This document shows, one piece after another, positions 1 to 6,735 of a DNA stretch of 8,515 nt (its first letter is position 1; each line of letters opens with the position of its first letter). The stretch is from JBKPNX01 sp046732855. GTDB taxonomy: Bacteria; Pseudomonadota; Alphaproteobacteria; Geminicoccales; Geminicoccaceae. The stretch lies in the NCBI GenBank assembly GCA_046732855.1, contig JBKPNX010000158.1, positions 1 through 8,515 of the forward strand, read 5' to 3'. Under the pieces are notes generated by a model that was given only the letters and a program-made list of their open reading frames with translations, did not search any database and had not been told where the DNA came from. The translations under genes were made by a program, and so were the position numbers.

Positions 1-856
1 TTATGGCAGTCTTCATCGCGGACGGCTCTGTCGGCCGCGCGGTCCTATTTTCGCCGGTGGCACCATGACGCGGCGCCGGGGCGCTCGACGCCATCAGAAC
101 TCGAACAAGATCCGGGCGCGGCCAGTAACCGGCATGACGACAGGGACCACGAAACTTGACGAGGACTCGGACCGTGGTGTCGGTGCTGGCGGCCTCATCA
201 TACACCGGATAGCCTGGTGCCCACCGCAGCGCGCTGGTGTCGACCGTCGGGTCAGCCTGAATCAGGTCGACCAGAACTACTTGCTGGATCGCGGGTTTTG
301 CGCCGCTCGCGGGGGGATTTGGATCGGTTGCTCCGCCGTGCTGTTGAGATCGACACTGCCCGGGGCGCTGAGGCGGAGCGCCAGCCTGCTTCCATTCTGG
401 AACGGCAACGCGGGGTAGCAGCCGGATATACCCAGCCAGCCGCGAAGCTCGGTGAAGAGGTTCCGTCTGGAGAGCCCTGATGTCACTGGCCTGCCTCCGT
501 CGCAAACGTCGCTCTTGATAGGTGGCGATCAAGCGCCCACAGCGGCGCCCACTCGTCATGACGCGCCGTGGCGGAATACGGACCCGCATCGGAGGACTTC
601 GGCAACATTCGCTTCCGACCATCTGCGTGCAGCAAAGCCAGTAGTGTCGCCGTTGACAGCTGGCTACTGCCCAGCGGGGGAAGGTCGTCAAGCGCTCTCG
701 CGGCCGGTCCAAAGGAATGCCGCCGGTGAGATCGCGCAGAGACGGAGGCTGTGCCCGGCTTGGGCTCGCGCGCAGCGGGCGAAACCAGCCCCTCGTACTG
801 GAAGTCTCGGCAAAGAAACTCTCGAAGCGTCCTGCGACGCTCGGCAGGCGCAGAAA
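1..856 (-). other. Long unassigned open frame running off the left edge
   Basis: Read on the minus strand, this frame has stops at 878-880 and 857-859 and then none for about 285 codons to the edge of the window, where it is still open. In sequence of this GC content that is longer than chance readily gives, and no recognised gene on the other strand explains it. The upper part is Arg/Pro/Ser-rich and not convincingly protein-like. The lower part, about 275 down to 120, is more so: it contains VVLVDLIQADPTVDTSALRW and then TTVRVLVKFRG, with mainly GC-ending codons. I recognise no family. It may be a real gene entering from the left, part of one fused by decay to noise, or a coincidence. Confidence 0.2.
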
Positions 857-1224
857 TCATGGCAGGGTCGCCCCCAGCTAAGCTGCCGCCTCTGTTCGAC
901 TCATCGGCCCTCCCTTCCGCCGCAGGCTTCCAAGCATCGGCCAGAACGACGCGTCGGCAGGAAGACGCCCTACCGCCGCGCGCGCCACCCGAGCGTTGTC
1001 GCGACCCGTCCCTTCGGAACTTAGCAGCGCAGCCAACATGAAGGGCTTGCCCCGACAAGCCACATAGAAGCCGTATCGTTTACGGGGTCGGTTGAGTCAG
1101 GGCATCAACAGCAAGTAGTAGCCTCGCACCTATCGCAGCGAGGCCCACGCCAGCTACAGGCACGTCCAACCTGCTCGAGCGACGGCGAGGCGCGTTTATC
1201 GTCCGTGATGTGTCGGCTGTTGCC
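1..1224. other. Region without a recognisable gene; decayed or unassigned sequence
   Basis: I recognise no protein family here on either strand. Competing frames exist on both strands: plus 452-1024, minus 483-1058 and minus 277-486. All have mixed third-base composition, unlike the strongly GC-ending codons of the genes to the right, and are rich in Arg, Ser and Pro. On the minus strand a further frame is open from about 856 to the left edge (see its own entry). On the plus strand a short frame enters from outside and stops at 66-68, ending in ...LFSPVAP; it could be the last codons of an upstream gene, but nothing confirms this. I saw no tRNA, rRNA, CRISPR or transposon end. The most economical reading is old, decayed sequence. 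Confidence 0.5.
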
Positions 1225-1779
1225 GACCCCCGTGGAGCGGCACACCCAATCTGATATTGTCGGACACCTTGGTGGCGAGTTCGGGTCGACCGCGGTGTGG
1301 ATCTACTGCGGGGCGCGCCCATACGATATGGCGATAGAGTACCTCCAGAGATCGCTTGAGCTAGAACCGATTACATAGACGGGCACCGCGGGCTTGGCGA
1401 GTCTATGTCGAGAAGGAAATGTATGATGAAGCGATTGCGCATATGCAGAAGTACCTGGAGCTCACCGCAGGCCGCACCGACTATGCCCTCGGTTATCTTG
1501 GTTACGCGTACGGCAGGGCGGGGCAACGTGAGAAAGCACGAGAAATACTTGAACACTGCAAGATCGAGCCGATCGACCATATGTGATACCATTCGCCTTC
1601 GCGCCACTCTAGGTCGGCCTTGGTGAGAACGACAGGGCAATCGATGCTCTGTGGGAGACTATGAGGAGCGCGCTAGGGCTTTCTTCTTTTGGCTCAAAGT
1701 ATTTCCGGAGTTCGACAGCCTACATTCCGAGCCCAGGTTCATCGAGCTTCTGCGCCGGATCGGCGTCGAGCCCCAATGA
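1225..1779 (+). pseudogene. TPR-domain C-terminus, decayed (cyclase/TPR-type protein)
   Basis: Broken pieces of a tetratricopeptide-repeat tail appear in order across three frames. WIYCGARPYDMAIEYLQRSL begins near 1298 and ends at a TAG (1376-1378). RVYVEKEMYDEAIAHMQKYL and then LGYLGYAYGRAGQREKAREI lie between about 1392 and a TGA at 1584-1586. VGLGENDRAIDAL follows a TAG at 1610-1612. FFFWLKVFPEFDSLHSEPRF...LLRRIGVEPQ lies in the last frame and ends at the natural stop, 1777-1779. The order, the TPR spacing and the closing 'hPeFDsLhsePRFxxLLrRIG' pattern match the C-terminal ends of proteobacterial class III cyclase-TPR or TPR-regulator proteins. There are at least three frame changes and two in-frame stops, so no functional protein can be made. 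The 5' limit is approximate. The catalytic half, if there was one, is missing upstream. Confidence 0.8.
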
Positions 1780-1809
1780 TCGACACCGACGCTGGATGGC
1801 CGAGGCGTG

Positions 1810-2152
1810 CTAGAGCTCGATCCCGAGCAGCGCGGCGAGCTTGGCCTGGACCTCGGCGACGACCGTCTGCGGCGCTACCCCGGCGGGGCGCAGGGCGCGG
1901 GCCGCGCGATCGATTGCGCGCACTTGATCGACCAGGACCGCGCCGGATATGGTCAGCCCATCCGGCAGCACCACTTTCCACGGCCATGGGCGCTTACTTA
2001 GACGTGATCGGGCAGACCACCGCGAGCTTCGAGCGCTCGTGATAGATGCGCGGCGACATCACCAGCGCGGGCCGATGCCCCGACTGCTCGCGTCCCGACT
2101 GCGGCGTGAAATCGACCCAGACCAGCGCGCCGCGTTCGGGCAGCTCGCTCAC
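1810..2152 (-). pseudogene. mazF: MazF-type mRNA endoribonuclease toxin, frameshifted
   Basis: The gene starts at a GTG (2152) sharing the four bases GTGA with the mazE stop, a typical translationally coupled toxin-antitoxin layout. The first 52 codons read as a MazF N-terminus: LVWVDFTPQSGREQSGHRPA, LVMSP, then VVCPITSK, containing the GHRPA arginine and the threonine of the CPITSK segment that correspond to the active site of the family. A TAA then follows at 1994-1996. Shifting frame, homology resumes at once as KRPWPWKVVLPDGLTISGAV, LVDQVRAIDRAARAL and a typical C-terminus, LAALLGIEL, ending at TAG 1810-1812. The cause is visible: CTTA is duplicated in tandem at 1993-2000. Removing one copy gives an intact 112-residue MazF, the usual family length. 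The toxin is presumably inactive, since the truncated product lacks about half the fold. Confidence 0.88.
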
Positions 2153-2394
2153 AGCAGTTCGTCACCCACCGGCGGAGCGTTCACGTCGTCGAAGACTTCG
2201 GGCGCGTCCTCCGGCCGCATCGCCGCGACCAGCTCTTCCAGCGTGTAGCGCGGCCGCCCTGCCCGGATCATCAGAGTCTCGCCCTCAATCACGAGGTCGA
2301 CCGGCTCGCCCTCGCGTACATGCAGGCTCGCCACGGCGGCCTTCGGCAGCCGGATCGCCAGACTGTTGCCCCACCTGGACACCCGGGCTCTCAT
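2149..2394 (-). CDS. mazE: MazE/AbrB-family antitoxin
   Basis: This 81-residue protein has the two parts of a MazE antitoxin. An N-terminal SpoVT/AbrB-like DNA-binding half (about 1-46) contains RVSRWGNSLAIRLPKAAV, REGEPVDLVIEGETL and MIRAGRPRYTLEEL. The acidic tail (about 50-81) ends PEVFDDVNAPPVGDELL, the kind of segment that wraps around and blocks MazF. The ATG at 2394 is preceded by GAGGAG with a 9-base gap, so the start is well supported. It is the first gene of a two-gene operon with mazF, which begins within its stop codon. Its own promoter overlaps a palindrome, consistent with the autorepression known for mazEF operons. The antitoxin is intact although the toxin is broken, so it may survive as an orphan repressor or cross-neutralise another MazF. 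Family assignment is firm; present function is inferred. Confidence 0.88.
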   Translation of the reverse strand: MRARVSRWGNSLAIRLPKAAVASLHVREGEPVDLVIEGETLMIRAGRPRYTLEELVAAMRPEDAPEVFDDVNAPPVGDELL

Positions 2395-2416
2395 GGGTCT
2401 CTGCTCCTCGCATTGA

Positions 2417-2429
2417 TCTACAATGTAGA
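2417..2429. promoter_or_regulatory. Palindrome TCTACAATGTAGA, candidate MazE operator
   Basis: This is a perfect inverted repeat with 6-base arms (TCTACA/TGTAGA) around one central base, in the region between the divergent mazE gene and the cyclase remnant. It overlaps the putative mazE -10 box, where a bound AbrB-fold antitoxin would block transcription. MazE-type antitoxins are known to bind palindromes in their own promoters; that this one is the site is inference. Confidence 0.55.
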
Positions 2430-2450
2430 CTGTCCGTGCTGCGCGCGCAA
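2422..2450 (-). promoter_or_regulatory. Putative mazEF promoter
   Basis: Read on the minus strand, TTGCGC (2445-2450) and TACATT (2422-2427) are separated by exactly 17 bases and lie just upstream of the mazE ribosome binding site. Each box matches the sigma-70 consensus at 4 of 6 positions. The -10 box lies inside the palindrome at 2417-2429. Confidence 0.5.
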
Positions 2451-2472
2451 CCGCGCCAATCTCGCTCTCCTG

Positions 2473-2499
2473 TTGGGTTCACACCGGACGCCCTACAAT
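2473..2499 (+). promoter_or_regulatory. Weak candidate promoter for the cyclase remnant
   Basis: TACAAT (2494-2499) is a good -10 box about 33 bases before the cyclase start. The best upstream partner, TTGGGT (2473-2478), sits only 15 bases away, which is short. The -10 box is the main support. Confidence 0.25.
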
Positions 2500-2531
2500 G
2501 ACCACGATTGCTCGCGCCCGGCCAGGAGGCG

Positions 2532-3277
2532 ATGGCAGTGGCGCGCAGGCTGGCGGCCATACTGGCTGCGGATGTGGTCGGCTACTCGCGGCTGATGGCG
2601 GCCGACGAAGCGCGGACGCTTGCCCGCCTGAAGACGCTTCAGACCGACGTCATCGGGCCGCTCGTGGCCGGGCTGTTGGCCGCATCGTCAAGCTGATGGG
2701 CGGGGCGCGCTCGTGGAATTCCCGAGCGTGGTCGAGGCGGTACAGTGCGCGGTCGAGGTGCGGCGAGGTGGCCGAGCGCCAGGGGGCTGCCGGAGGACCA
2801 GCGCATCGCGTTGCGCATCGGGGTCAATCTCGGCGACGTGATCATCGAGGGCGACGACATCCACGGTGATGGCGTCAACGTCGCCGCCCGGCTCGAGGCG
2901 CTTGCCGATCCCGGCGGTGTCCTGATCTCGCGCACCGTCCGCGATCACGTGCAGGACAAGCTGCCGTACCGGTTGGAAGACCTCGGCGAGCGCCGGGTCA
3001 AGAACATCCCGCGCCCGGTGCACGTGTTCCGGGCCGTGCCGAACGGCGCGGCGGCAGCTGCTGGCGCAGGACGCGCCCCGTCGACTCCCGGTGGAGTTGG
3101 GCCGCCGCTATCGTAGTGCTTCTGGTCGCGGCGGGCGGCGCCGGGCTCTGGCTGCGCCTGAACGATCGCGCACCGACATCGCCCGAGCAGGCGGTGACGC
3201 CGGTGACCACAGCCACGGCGCCCTCGCTGGAGCTGCGGCTCTTGGATCCGCCCATTCGCGCAGCGCGGTCTGGATGA
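2532..3277 (+). pseudogene. Class III adenylate/guanylate cyclase, frameshifted
   Basis: The head of a class III nucleotide cyclase is readable in pieces. LAAILAADVVGYSRLMAADE opens the catalytic domain and carries the first metal aspartate. GRIVKLMG (from 2678) and LVEFPSVVEAVQCAVEV (from 2710) follow, each in a new frame. IALRIGVNLGDVIIEGDDIH, GDGVNVAARLEALADPGGVL and ISRTVRDHVQDKLPYRLEDL complete the domain to about 3030, including the NVAAR transition-state residues. After a further frame change near 3050-3098 comes a membrane segment, WAAAIVVLLVAAGGAGLWLR, then a Pro/Thr-rich stretch ending at TGA 3275-3277. The usual KLMGDG motif reads KLMGG at an indel, so the second metal aspartate is gone. 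AGGAGG at 2524-2529 lies 2 bases before ATG 2532 and 8 before GTG 2538, so GTG is the better start by spacing. The gene cannot make a full catalytic domain. Confidence 0.85.
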
Positions 3278-3404
3278 TGCGCTCGGCCTTGCCGCCAAGG
3301 CCCTCCTTCAGCGACAGCAGAACCTGAAAAACCTGAATCCCGCTACCTGCTTGACCCTCACGGAAGCTCTGGCCCACGCAGTCTCATCCGGAGACCCTGC
3401 TGCG

Positions 3405-4718
3405 TCACGATCGGTCGGAAGCGGTAGGGGCGGACCCGAGCACGCTTGCTGGATCAGCGCGCGAGCCTGCGAGCTCGACCAGGGTCGCGGCGAGCACGCG
3501 TGCGCCGGCCGCCAGATCTTCGGCCTTGGCGTTTTCCGCGGGGCTGTGGCTGATGCCCTTCTCGCAGGGCACAAAGATCATCCCGGTCGGCGCCACCTCC
3601 GCGATGAAGTTGGCGTCGTGGAAGGCGCCCGACGGCAGGCGCATGTGCGCGAGGCCAAGCGCCTGGGCTGCACGCTCGATGGTATCGACGATCTGCGTCG
3701 GGAACGCGCAGGGCGGCCGGTTGAAGGTCTCGCGGACTTGCACCGCGCAAGGCCCGGCAGAGCGGCGGCAAATCTCTTCGATCCGGCCGCCCCGATTGGC
3801 CAGCACGGCCGCCTCGGGATGACGGAGGTCGATGCTGAACACGACCCGAGCGGGCACCGTGTTGGGCGAGTTCGGGAACACCTCAATGCGGCCGATCGTG
3901 AAGCGCAGCTGGTCGGCCTTGTCACGCATCAGCTCCTGCAACGCGCCGATGATCGCGACCGCGGCGCGCACCGCGTCCTTGCGGCTCCCGAGCGGCGCGG
4001 TGCCGGCATGAGCAGCCTCGCCGTCCACCTCGACCACGTACCAGCGGGCGCCCTGGATGCCGGTGACCACGCCGATCTGATGGCCGCTCACCTCCAGCTG
4101 CGGCCCCTGCTCGATGTGCGGCTCGAGGTAAGCGGCGATCGGGAAGCCGAAGGTACGGCGCGGCAGATCAGGCGTGGCGGCCAGCGTCTCGCCCAGCGCG
4201 TCGCGGAAGGTGACCCCTGCGGGGTCGGCGATGGCCAGGCAGTCCTCGAGCCGCAGGTGCCCGGCGAACACCGCCGAACCCATGGCGCCGGGCGCGAACC
4301 GTCCGCCCTCCTCGTTGGTCCAGGCGACCACGTCGAGCGGCCGCTCCGTCGCGATCCCGGCGTCGTCTAGGGCTTCCAGCGCCTCGAGTCCGGCGAGCAC
4401 GCCGAAGATGCCATCGAACCGCCCGCCCGCCGGCTGGCTGTCCATGTGCGAGCCGGCGACGACCGGCGCCGCGTCCGGATCGCGCCCGGGCCGGCGCACG
4501 AACAAATTGGCGATGGCGTCGACCGCCGGGCGATAGCCGCGCGCAGCGGCCCATTTGAGGAGCAGGGCGCGGGCGCGCACGTCATCACCGGATAACGCCT
4601 GCCGGCTGACCCCATTGCCGGGAATCTTGCCGATCTCGGCCATCGCCATGTGGCGGCGCCACAGCCGCTCCTGATCGACCGCCGCGGCCGCGCGCTTCGC
4701 CGCCTCTTTGATGCCCAC
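3405..4718 (-). CDS. Zn-dependent amidase, hydantoinase/carbamoylase family (M20-like)
   Basis: This 437-residue enzyme belongs to the family of N-carbamoyl-L-amino-acid hydrolases, beta-ureidopropionases and allantoate amidohydrolases, which cleave C-N bonds using two metal ions and act as dimers in the cytoplasm. The metal site is complete: GSHMDSQPAGGRFDG (H91, D102), WTNEEGGRF (E136 likely the base, E137 a ligand), YLEPHIEQGP (H201) and GISHSPAEN (H391). The central dimerisation domain (about 215-330) keeps EAAHAGTAP (H237), SPNTVP (N286) and FSIDLRHP (R299). Length is as usual (about 410-440). The GTG at 4718 is chosen because GGAGGG lies 7 bases upstream and the protein begins at the normal place. 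It lies 273 bases downstream of ubiD on the same strand, perhaps in the same transcript. The family is certain; the substrate (carbamoyl amino acid, ureidopropionate, allantoate or other) cannot be read from the sequence. Confidence 0.93.
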   Translation of the reverse strand: MGIKEAAKRAAAAVDQERLWRRHMAMAEIGKIPGNGVSRQALSGDDVRARALLLKWAAARGYRPAVDAIANLFVRRPGRDPDAAPVVAGSHMDSQPAGGRFDGIFGVLAGLEALEALDDAGIATERPLDVVAWTNEEGGRFAPGAMGSAVFAGHLRLEDCLAIADPAGVTFRDALGETLAATPDLPRRTFGFPIAAYLEPHIEQGPQLEVSGHQIGVVTGIQGARWYVVEVDGEAAHAGTAPLGSRKDAVRAAVAIIGALQELMRDKADQLRFTIGRIEVFPNSPNTVPARVVFSIDLRHPEAAVLANRGGRIEEICRRSAGPCAVQVRETFNRPPCAFPTQIVDTIERAAQALGLAHMRLPSGAFHDANFIAEVAPTGMIFVPCEKGISHSPAENAKAEDLAAGARVLAATLVELAGSRADPASVLGSAPTASDRS

Positions 4719-4991
4719 CGTCCGGCCCTCCCTGGCTCGTCGCCGGCAGCATTGTCGGGCGGCCCGGGAGGCGCAAGAGCGTTCGTCGGAGACGGCACGG
4801 AGATCCTAGCCGGGCTCGACCCTCGGCCATGAGCACCTTGCCCTGGGCGCGTCGATGACGACCGAAGGGGCGACATCCGCGCAGTCGAAAGTACAGCTCC
4901 GCCGGCCCCGAGCCGCTGGCGAACGTCATGCCGGGCGACGCTCGGGCGAGGACCCCCGACGGACGCGTCGGTGGGCGCGTACGCCCAGGGG
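4719..4991. other. Spacer between ubiD and the amidase gene
   Basis: Apart from the double hairpin just after the ubiD stop and the amidase ribosome binding site, I see no gene here. Short frames crossing it are continuations of shadows of the flanking genes. No clear sigma-70 promoter for the amidase is visible. Confidence 0.5.
4956..4987 (-). terminator. Two abutting hairpins after ubiD, possible terminator or RNA-processing element
   Basis: Starting 4 bases after the ubiD stop codon, the minus-strand transcript would form TGGGCG-TACG-CGCCCA (4972-4987) and immediately CCGACG-CGTC-CGTCGG (4956-4971). Each has a perfect 6-base GC-rich stem and a 4-base loop, and the two touch without a gap. 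There is no T-tract after either, so this is not a classical intrinsic terminator. It could protect the ubiD 3' end or work with Rho. Confidence 0.45.
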
Positions 4992-6485
4992 TTATTTCCA
5001 GATCGGCTTGCCGCTCCCGGGCAGGCCGTAGTCGGGCCAGCGCGCGCTGACCCGCGCGATGATCTCGTCGCTCATGCGTATCTTGGTGCCCCAGGCGCGC
5101 TTGGTCTCGGGCGGCCACTTATCGGTGGCGTCGATGCCGAGCTTCGAGCCGAGCCCGGATTCGGGCGAGGCGAAGTCGAGATAGTCGATCGGGGTCTGCT
5201 CGAGGATGGTCAGGTCGCGCTTCGGGTCGACCCGGGTCGCGAGCGCCCAGACCACATCGCTCCAGTCGCGCGCGTCGATGTCGTCGTCGGTCACGATCAC
5301 GAACTTCGTGTACATGAACTGGCGCAGGTACGACCACACGCCGAGCATCACCCGCTTGGCGTGGCCGGGATAAGCCTTCCTGATGGTCACCACCGCGACC
5401 CGGTACGAGCAGCCCTCGGGCGGCAGCCAGAAGTCGACCACCTCGGGGAACTGCTGGCGCAGCAGCGGCAGGAACACCTCGTTCAGCGCCTCGCCCAAAA
5501 CCGAGGGCTCGTCCGGCGGGCGGCCAGTGAAAGTGGACAGGTAGATCGGATCGCGCCGCATGGTCATCGCGGTGATCGTGAACACCGGGAACTGCTCCAC
5601 GGCGTTGTAGTAGCCGGTGTGATCGCCGTACGGACCCTCGTCGCCGAAGTCCTCGAGACTGACCGTTCCCTCGAGCACGATCTCGGCGCTCGCCGGCACC
5701 TTGAGCGGCACCGACACGCACTCGGCAAGCTCGACGCGCTGGCCGCGCAGCAGCCCGGCGAACTGGTACTCCGACATGGTGTCCGGCACCGGCGTGACCG
5801 CGGCAAGGATGGTGCCAGGATCGGCGCCGATCACTGCGGCGGCCGGCAGGGGATCGCGCCGGGCCTCCTGCCAGCGTCGGTGGTGCTGGGCCCCGCCGCG
5901 ATGACGCAGCCAGCGCATCAGCGTGGTATCACGCCCGGTCACCTGCATGCGGTAGATGCCGAGATTGAACGCATCCGCGCGCTGCCCGCCCGGCCCCCTG
6001 GTCACCACGAGCGGCCAGGTGATCAGCGGCGCCGGCTCGCCTGGCCAGCAGGTCTGGATCGGCAGCATGCCAAGGTCGATCTCGGCGCCGCGCAGCACCA
6101 CTTCCTGGCACGGCGCGCGCGCCACCGACCTCGGCTTCATGGCCAGCGCCGCCTTCAGGAGCGGCACCATCCCGATCGCTTCGCGCCAGCCGCCGGGCGG
6201 CTCCGGCTGCTTCAGGAAGGCGAGCAGCTCGCCGAGCTCGCGCAGCTGGCCGGGCTCGCGGTTCATGCCCCAGGCGACCCGCTCGACCGTGCCGAACAGG
6301 TTCGCCAGCAGCGGCAGCTCGCTGCCCACGACCTGCTCGAACAACACGGCAGGGCCCCGCTCGGCCAACAGCCGGGTGTGGATCTCGGTGATCTCGAGCT
6401 CGGGTGAGACAGGCGCCTGCACCCGAATCAGCCGGCCGGCGCTCTCGAGCCGCGCCATGAACTCGCGCAGCGATGAGTAGGCCAT
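4992..6485 (-). CDS. ubiD: UbiD, 4-hydroxy-3-polyprenylbenzoate decarboxylase
   Basis: UbiD removes the carboxyl group of 4-hydroxy-3-polyprenylbenzoate in ubiquinone synthesis, using prenylated FMN (supplied by UbiX) and a divalent metal. At 497 residues it equals the E. coli enzyme in length, and its blocks match in order. These include LEITEI (30-35), TCWPGEPAPLITWPLVVTRG (145-164), NLGIYR (N174, R179), MRWLRHRGG (H195), GADPGTILAAVTPVPDT (220-236), SEYQFAGLLRG (E239), PASAEIVLEG (E268, E272), EGPYGDHTGYYN (D288), TGRPPDEPSVLG, LPPEGCSYRVAVVTI, GVWSYLRQFMYTKFVIVTDD, TPIDYLDFASPESGLGSK and DATDKWP. N174, H195 and E239 correspond to metal/prenyl-FMN binding residues in the family; E268/E272 and D288 fall in the acid-base region. 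The ATG at 6485 has only a poor ribosome binding site but gives the normal N-terminus, MAYSSLREFMARLE. Ubiquinone use implies a respiring proteobacterium. The close match to true UbiD makes a catabolic UbiD-like role less likely. Confidence 0.95.
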   Translation of the reverse strand: MAYSSLREFMARLESAGRLIRVQAPVSPELEITEIHTRLLAERGPAVLFEQVVGSELPLLANLFGTVERVAWGMNREPGQLRELGELLAFLKQPEPPGGWREAIGMVPLLKAALAMKPRSVARAPCQEVVLRGAEIDLGMLPIQTCWPGEPAPLITWPLVVTRGPGGQRADAFNLGIYRMQVTGRDTTLMRWLRHRGGAQHHRRWQEARRDPLPAAAVIGADPGTILAAVTPVPDTMSEYQFAGLLRGQRVELAECVSVPLKVPASAEIVLEGTVSLEDFGDEGPYGDHTGYYNAVEQFPVFTITAMTMRRDPIYLSTFTGRPPDEPSVLGEALNEVFLPLLRQQFPEVVDFWLPPEGCSYRVAVVTIRKAYPGHAKRVMLGVWSYLRQFMYTKFVIVTDDDIDARDWSDVVWALATRVDPKRDLTILEQTPIDYLDFASPESGLGSKLGIDATDKWPPETKRAWGTKIRMSDEIIARVSARWPDYGLPGSGKPIWK

Positions 6486-6635
6486 GACACACCATCAGGA
6501 TCGGGCGTCGCAGGGTACGCGGGCTCGCTTGGCCGGTCGCAGAAGAGCGATCCGCCACGCCGGGTCAAGACGAACCAGGCGCAATCCACGGGCGGCGAGC
6601 CCGAAACAGCCCTCATGCAGTCCGACTGACCGTTC

Positions 6636-6677
6636 GTCAACCATTGACCGCCACCTCGTCACTCTTTGAGGTCAATG
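6636..6677. promoter_or_regulatory. Inverted-repeat half-sites, candidate operator
   Basis: GTCAA-CCA-TTGAC (6636-6648) is a 5-base inverted repeat with a 3-base centre. It overlaps a second, larger one, CATTGACC (6642-6649) with GGTCAATG (6670-6677), 8 perfect base pairs across 20 bases. Three related half-sites lie about 28-34 bases apart, roughly three helical turns, as expected for a dimeric regulator bound to one face of the DNA. The regulator is unknown. Confidence 0.4.
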
Positions 6678-6735
6678 CGATCGTGGGAATCACCTCCTTA
6701 AGGTCTGGAACAGAGGCCCCCGGATCAACGTCAGC

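Noticed and set aside
452..1024. Facing open frames of about 190 codons on both strands (plus 452-1024, minus 483-1058)
   Set aside because: Neither resembles a protein family and neither has the GC-rich third positions of the real genes. They cannot both code, and I see no reason to pick one.
1..1300. Transposon or insertion-sequence remnant
   Set aside because: I looked for transposase motifs and terminal inverted repeats and found neither.
3351..4370. 339-codon plus-strand open frame
   Set aside because: Antisense to the amidase, whose complete metal site shows which strand codes. Only the part before 3405 is worth a look.
4971..6407. 478-codon plus-strand open frame
   Set aside because: It lies exactly antisense to ubiD, is His/Arg/Gly-rich, and is the mirror frame expected opposite a GC-rich gene. 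UbiD matches its family over its full length.
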